Source: CAYSAA01 sp964428905 (lineage in GTDB: Bacteria; Atribacterota; Phoenicimicrobiia; Phoenicimicrobiales; Stramentimicrobiaceae). From it: a stretch of 34,408 nucleotides of DNA. Of this stretch, positions 34,175 through 34,408 are shown one piece after another. Both the position numbers and the translations under genes were made by a program. How positions within the stretch are numbered: the stretch's first letter is position 1; each line of letters opens with the position of its first letter. The stretch spans positions 1-34,408 of the forward strand of contig CAYSAA010000063.1 of NCBI GenBank assembly GCA_964428905.1, given 5' to 3'. The notes below the pieces were generated by a model that ran no database searches, was not told the origin of the DNA, and worked only from the letters and a program-made list of their open reading frames with translations.

Positions 34175-34408
34175 ATGCACAAGAAAATCTATTTCGTACT
34201 AATTCTATTCACTGTTGTTTTTAGTATATTTTTTAGCATGATTAGTATGTTGGCTGCCCAACAGGAAGAACCAGTTTTTTCCATGGAAGAGATCATAGTC
34301 ATTGCCTCGAAATATCCGCAAGAATTATTGGACTCAGTAGCTAGCGTGGAAATTATCACTAAGGAAGAAATTGCCGTTTCCCAATCAGAAAATCTGGCTG
34401 GAATTATT
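34175..34408 (+). CDS. TonB-dependent outer-membrane receptor, BtuB-like (5' end only)
   Basis: The first 78 codons run off the window edge. A signal peptide (MHKKIYFVLILFTVVFSIFF, cleavage likely after MLAA) is followed by a TonB-box/plug start: FSMEEIIVIASKYPQE, then VEIITKEEIAVSQSENLAGI, the typical order of vitamin B12 and siderophore receptors (DTVVVTA...PVSVITREDI). It would form a beta barrel in the outer membrane and import cobalamin with TonB energy. The upstream cobalamin riboswitch makes cobalamin or a corrinoid the likely ligand. AAGGAGG precedes the start by 13 bases. Presence of this gene shows that the cell has an outer membrane. Confidence 0.88.
   Translation, partial: MHKKIYFVLILFTVVFSIFFSMISMLAAQQEEPVFSMEEIIVIASKYPQELLDSVASVEIITKEEIAVSQSENLAGII

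Noticed and set aside
1..34408. CRISPR arrays, tRNA and rRNA genes
   Set aside because: No regularly spaced repeats and no tRNA- or rRNA-like sequences were noticed on either strand. A covariance search would settle tRNA absence.

Overview
This is a low-GC, AT-rich bacterial window. It carries oxygen-sensitive redox enzymes: a tungsten-type aldehyde:ferredoxin oxidoreductase, HdrABC, and a class I [4Fe-4S] fumarase. The right edge opens into a TonB-dependent outer-membrane receptor. Together these point to a strictly anaerobic bacterium with two membranes. Atribacterota or a diderm Firmicutes-like fermenter or syntroph would fit, but the sequence alone cannot fix the phylum.

Left part (1-16.6 kb): a catabolic accessory region with many mobile-element scars. 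It opens with the 3' end of a group II intron (domains V and VI) inside a broken IS3-type transposase. A sigma-54 activator of the AcoR type (805-2817) follows, with a near-perfect -24/-12 promoter just downstream (2974-2988). That promoter now faces a CoA-transferase fragment cut off by a second group II intron remnant, then a frameshifted class III aminotransferase. Next come a TRAP transporter (DctP, separated from DctQ-DctM by 1.1 kb of transposase relics), an AbgB-like M20 amidohydrolase, an N-acyl-D-amino-acid deacylase, an intact class III aminotransferase, a second CoA-transferase remnant and an aldehyde:ferredoxin oxidoreductase. The set suggests uptake and deacylation of an N-acylated amino acid, transamination to an aldehyde or semialdehyde, and its oxidation with ferredoxin as acceptor.

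Middle part (17.2-29.7 kb): a coherent C4-dicarboxylate module. HdrA, HdrC and HdrB are followed by an iron-sulfur subunit and a flavoprotein of the succinate dehydrogenase/fumarate reductase family. Then come malic enzyme, both fumarase subunits and both succinyl-CoA synthetase subunits. This links succinyl-CoA, succinate, fumarate, malate and pyruvate. No membrane anchor or cytochrome b for the succinate/fumarate enzyme is present, so electrons probably pass to the cytosolic HdrABC. This Hdr-Sdh/Frd assembly, whose HdrA carries a FlpD/MvhD-like tail with no cysteines, is the most interesting system here.

Right part (29.7-34.4 kb): on the minus strand are a threonine synthase-like gene, a Na/phosphate cotransporter and a PIG-L/BshB-type deacetylase that lacks its expected zinc ligands. 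On the plus strand are a promoter, a cobalamin riboswitch with an intrinsic terminator, a miniature repeat element and the start of a BtuB-like receptor. The same repeat family, apparently derived from IS200/IS605, also occurs near 24.0-24.4 kb, and a related left end with a tnpA relic lies near 5.0 kb.
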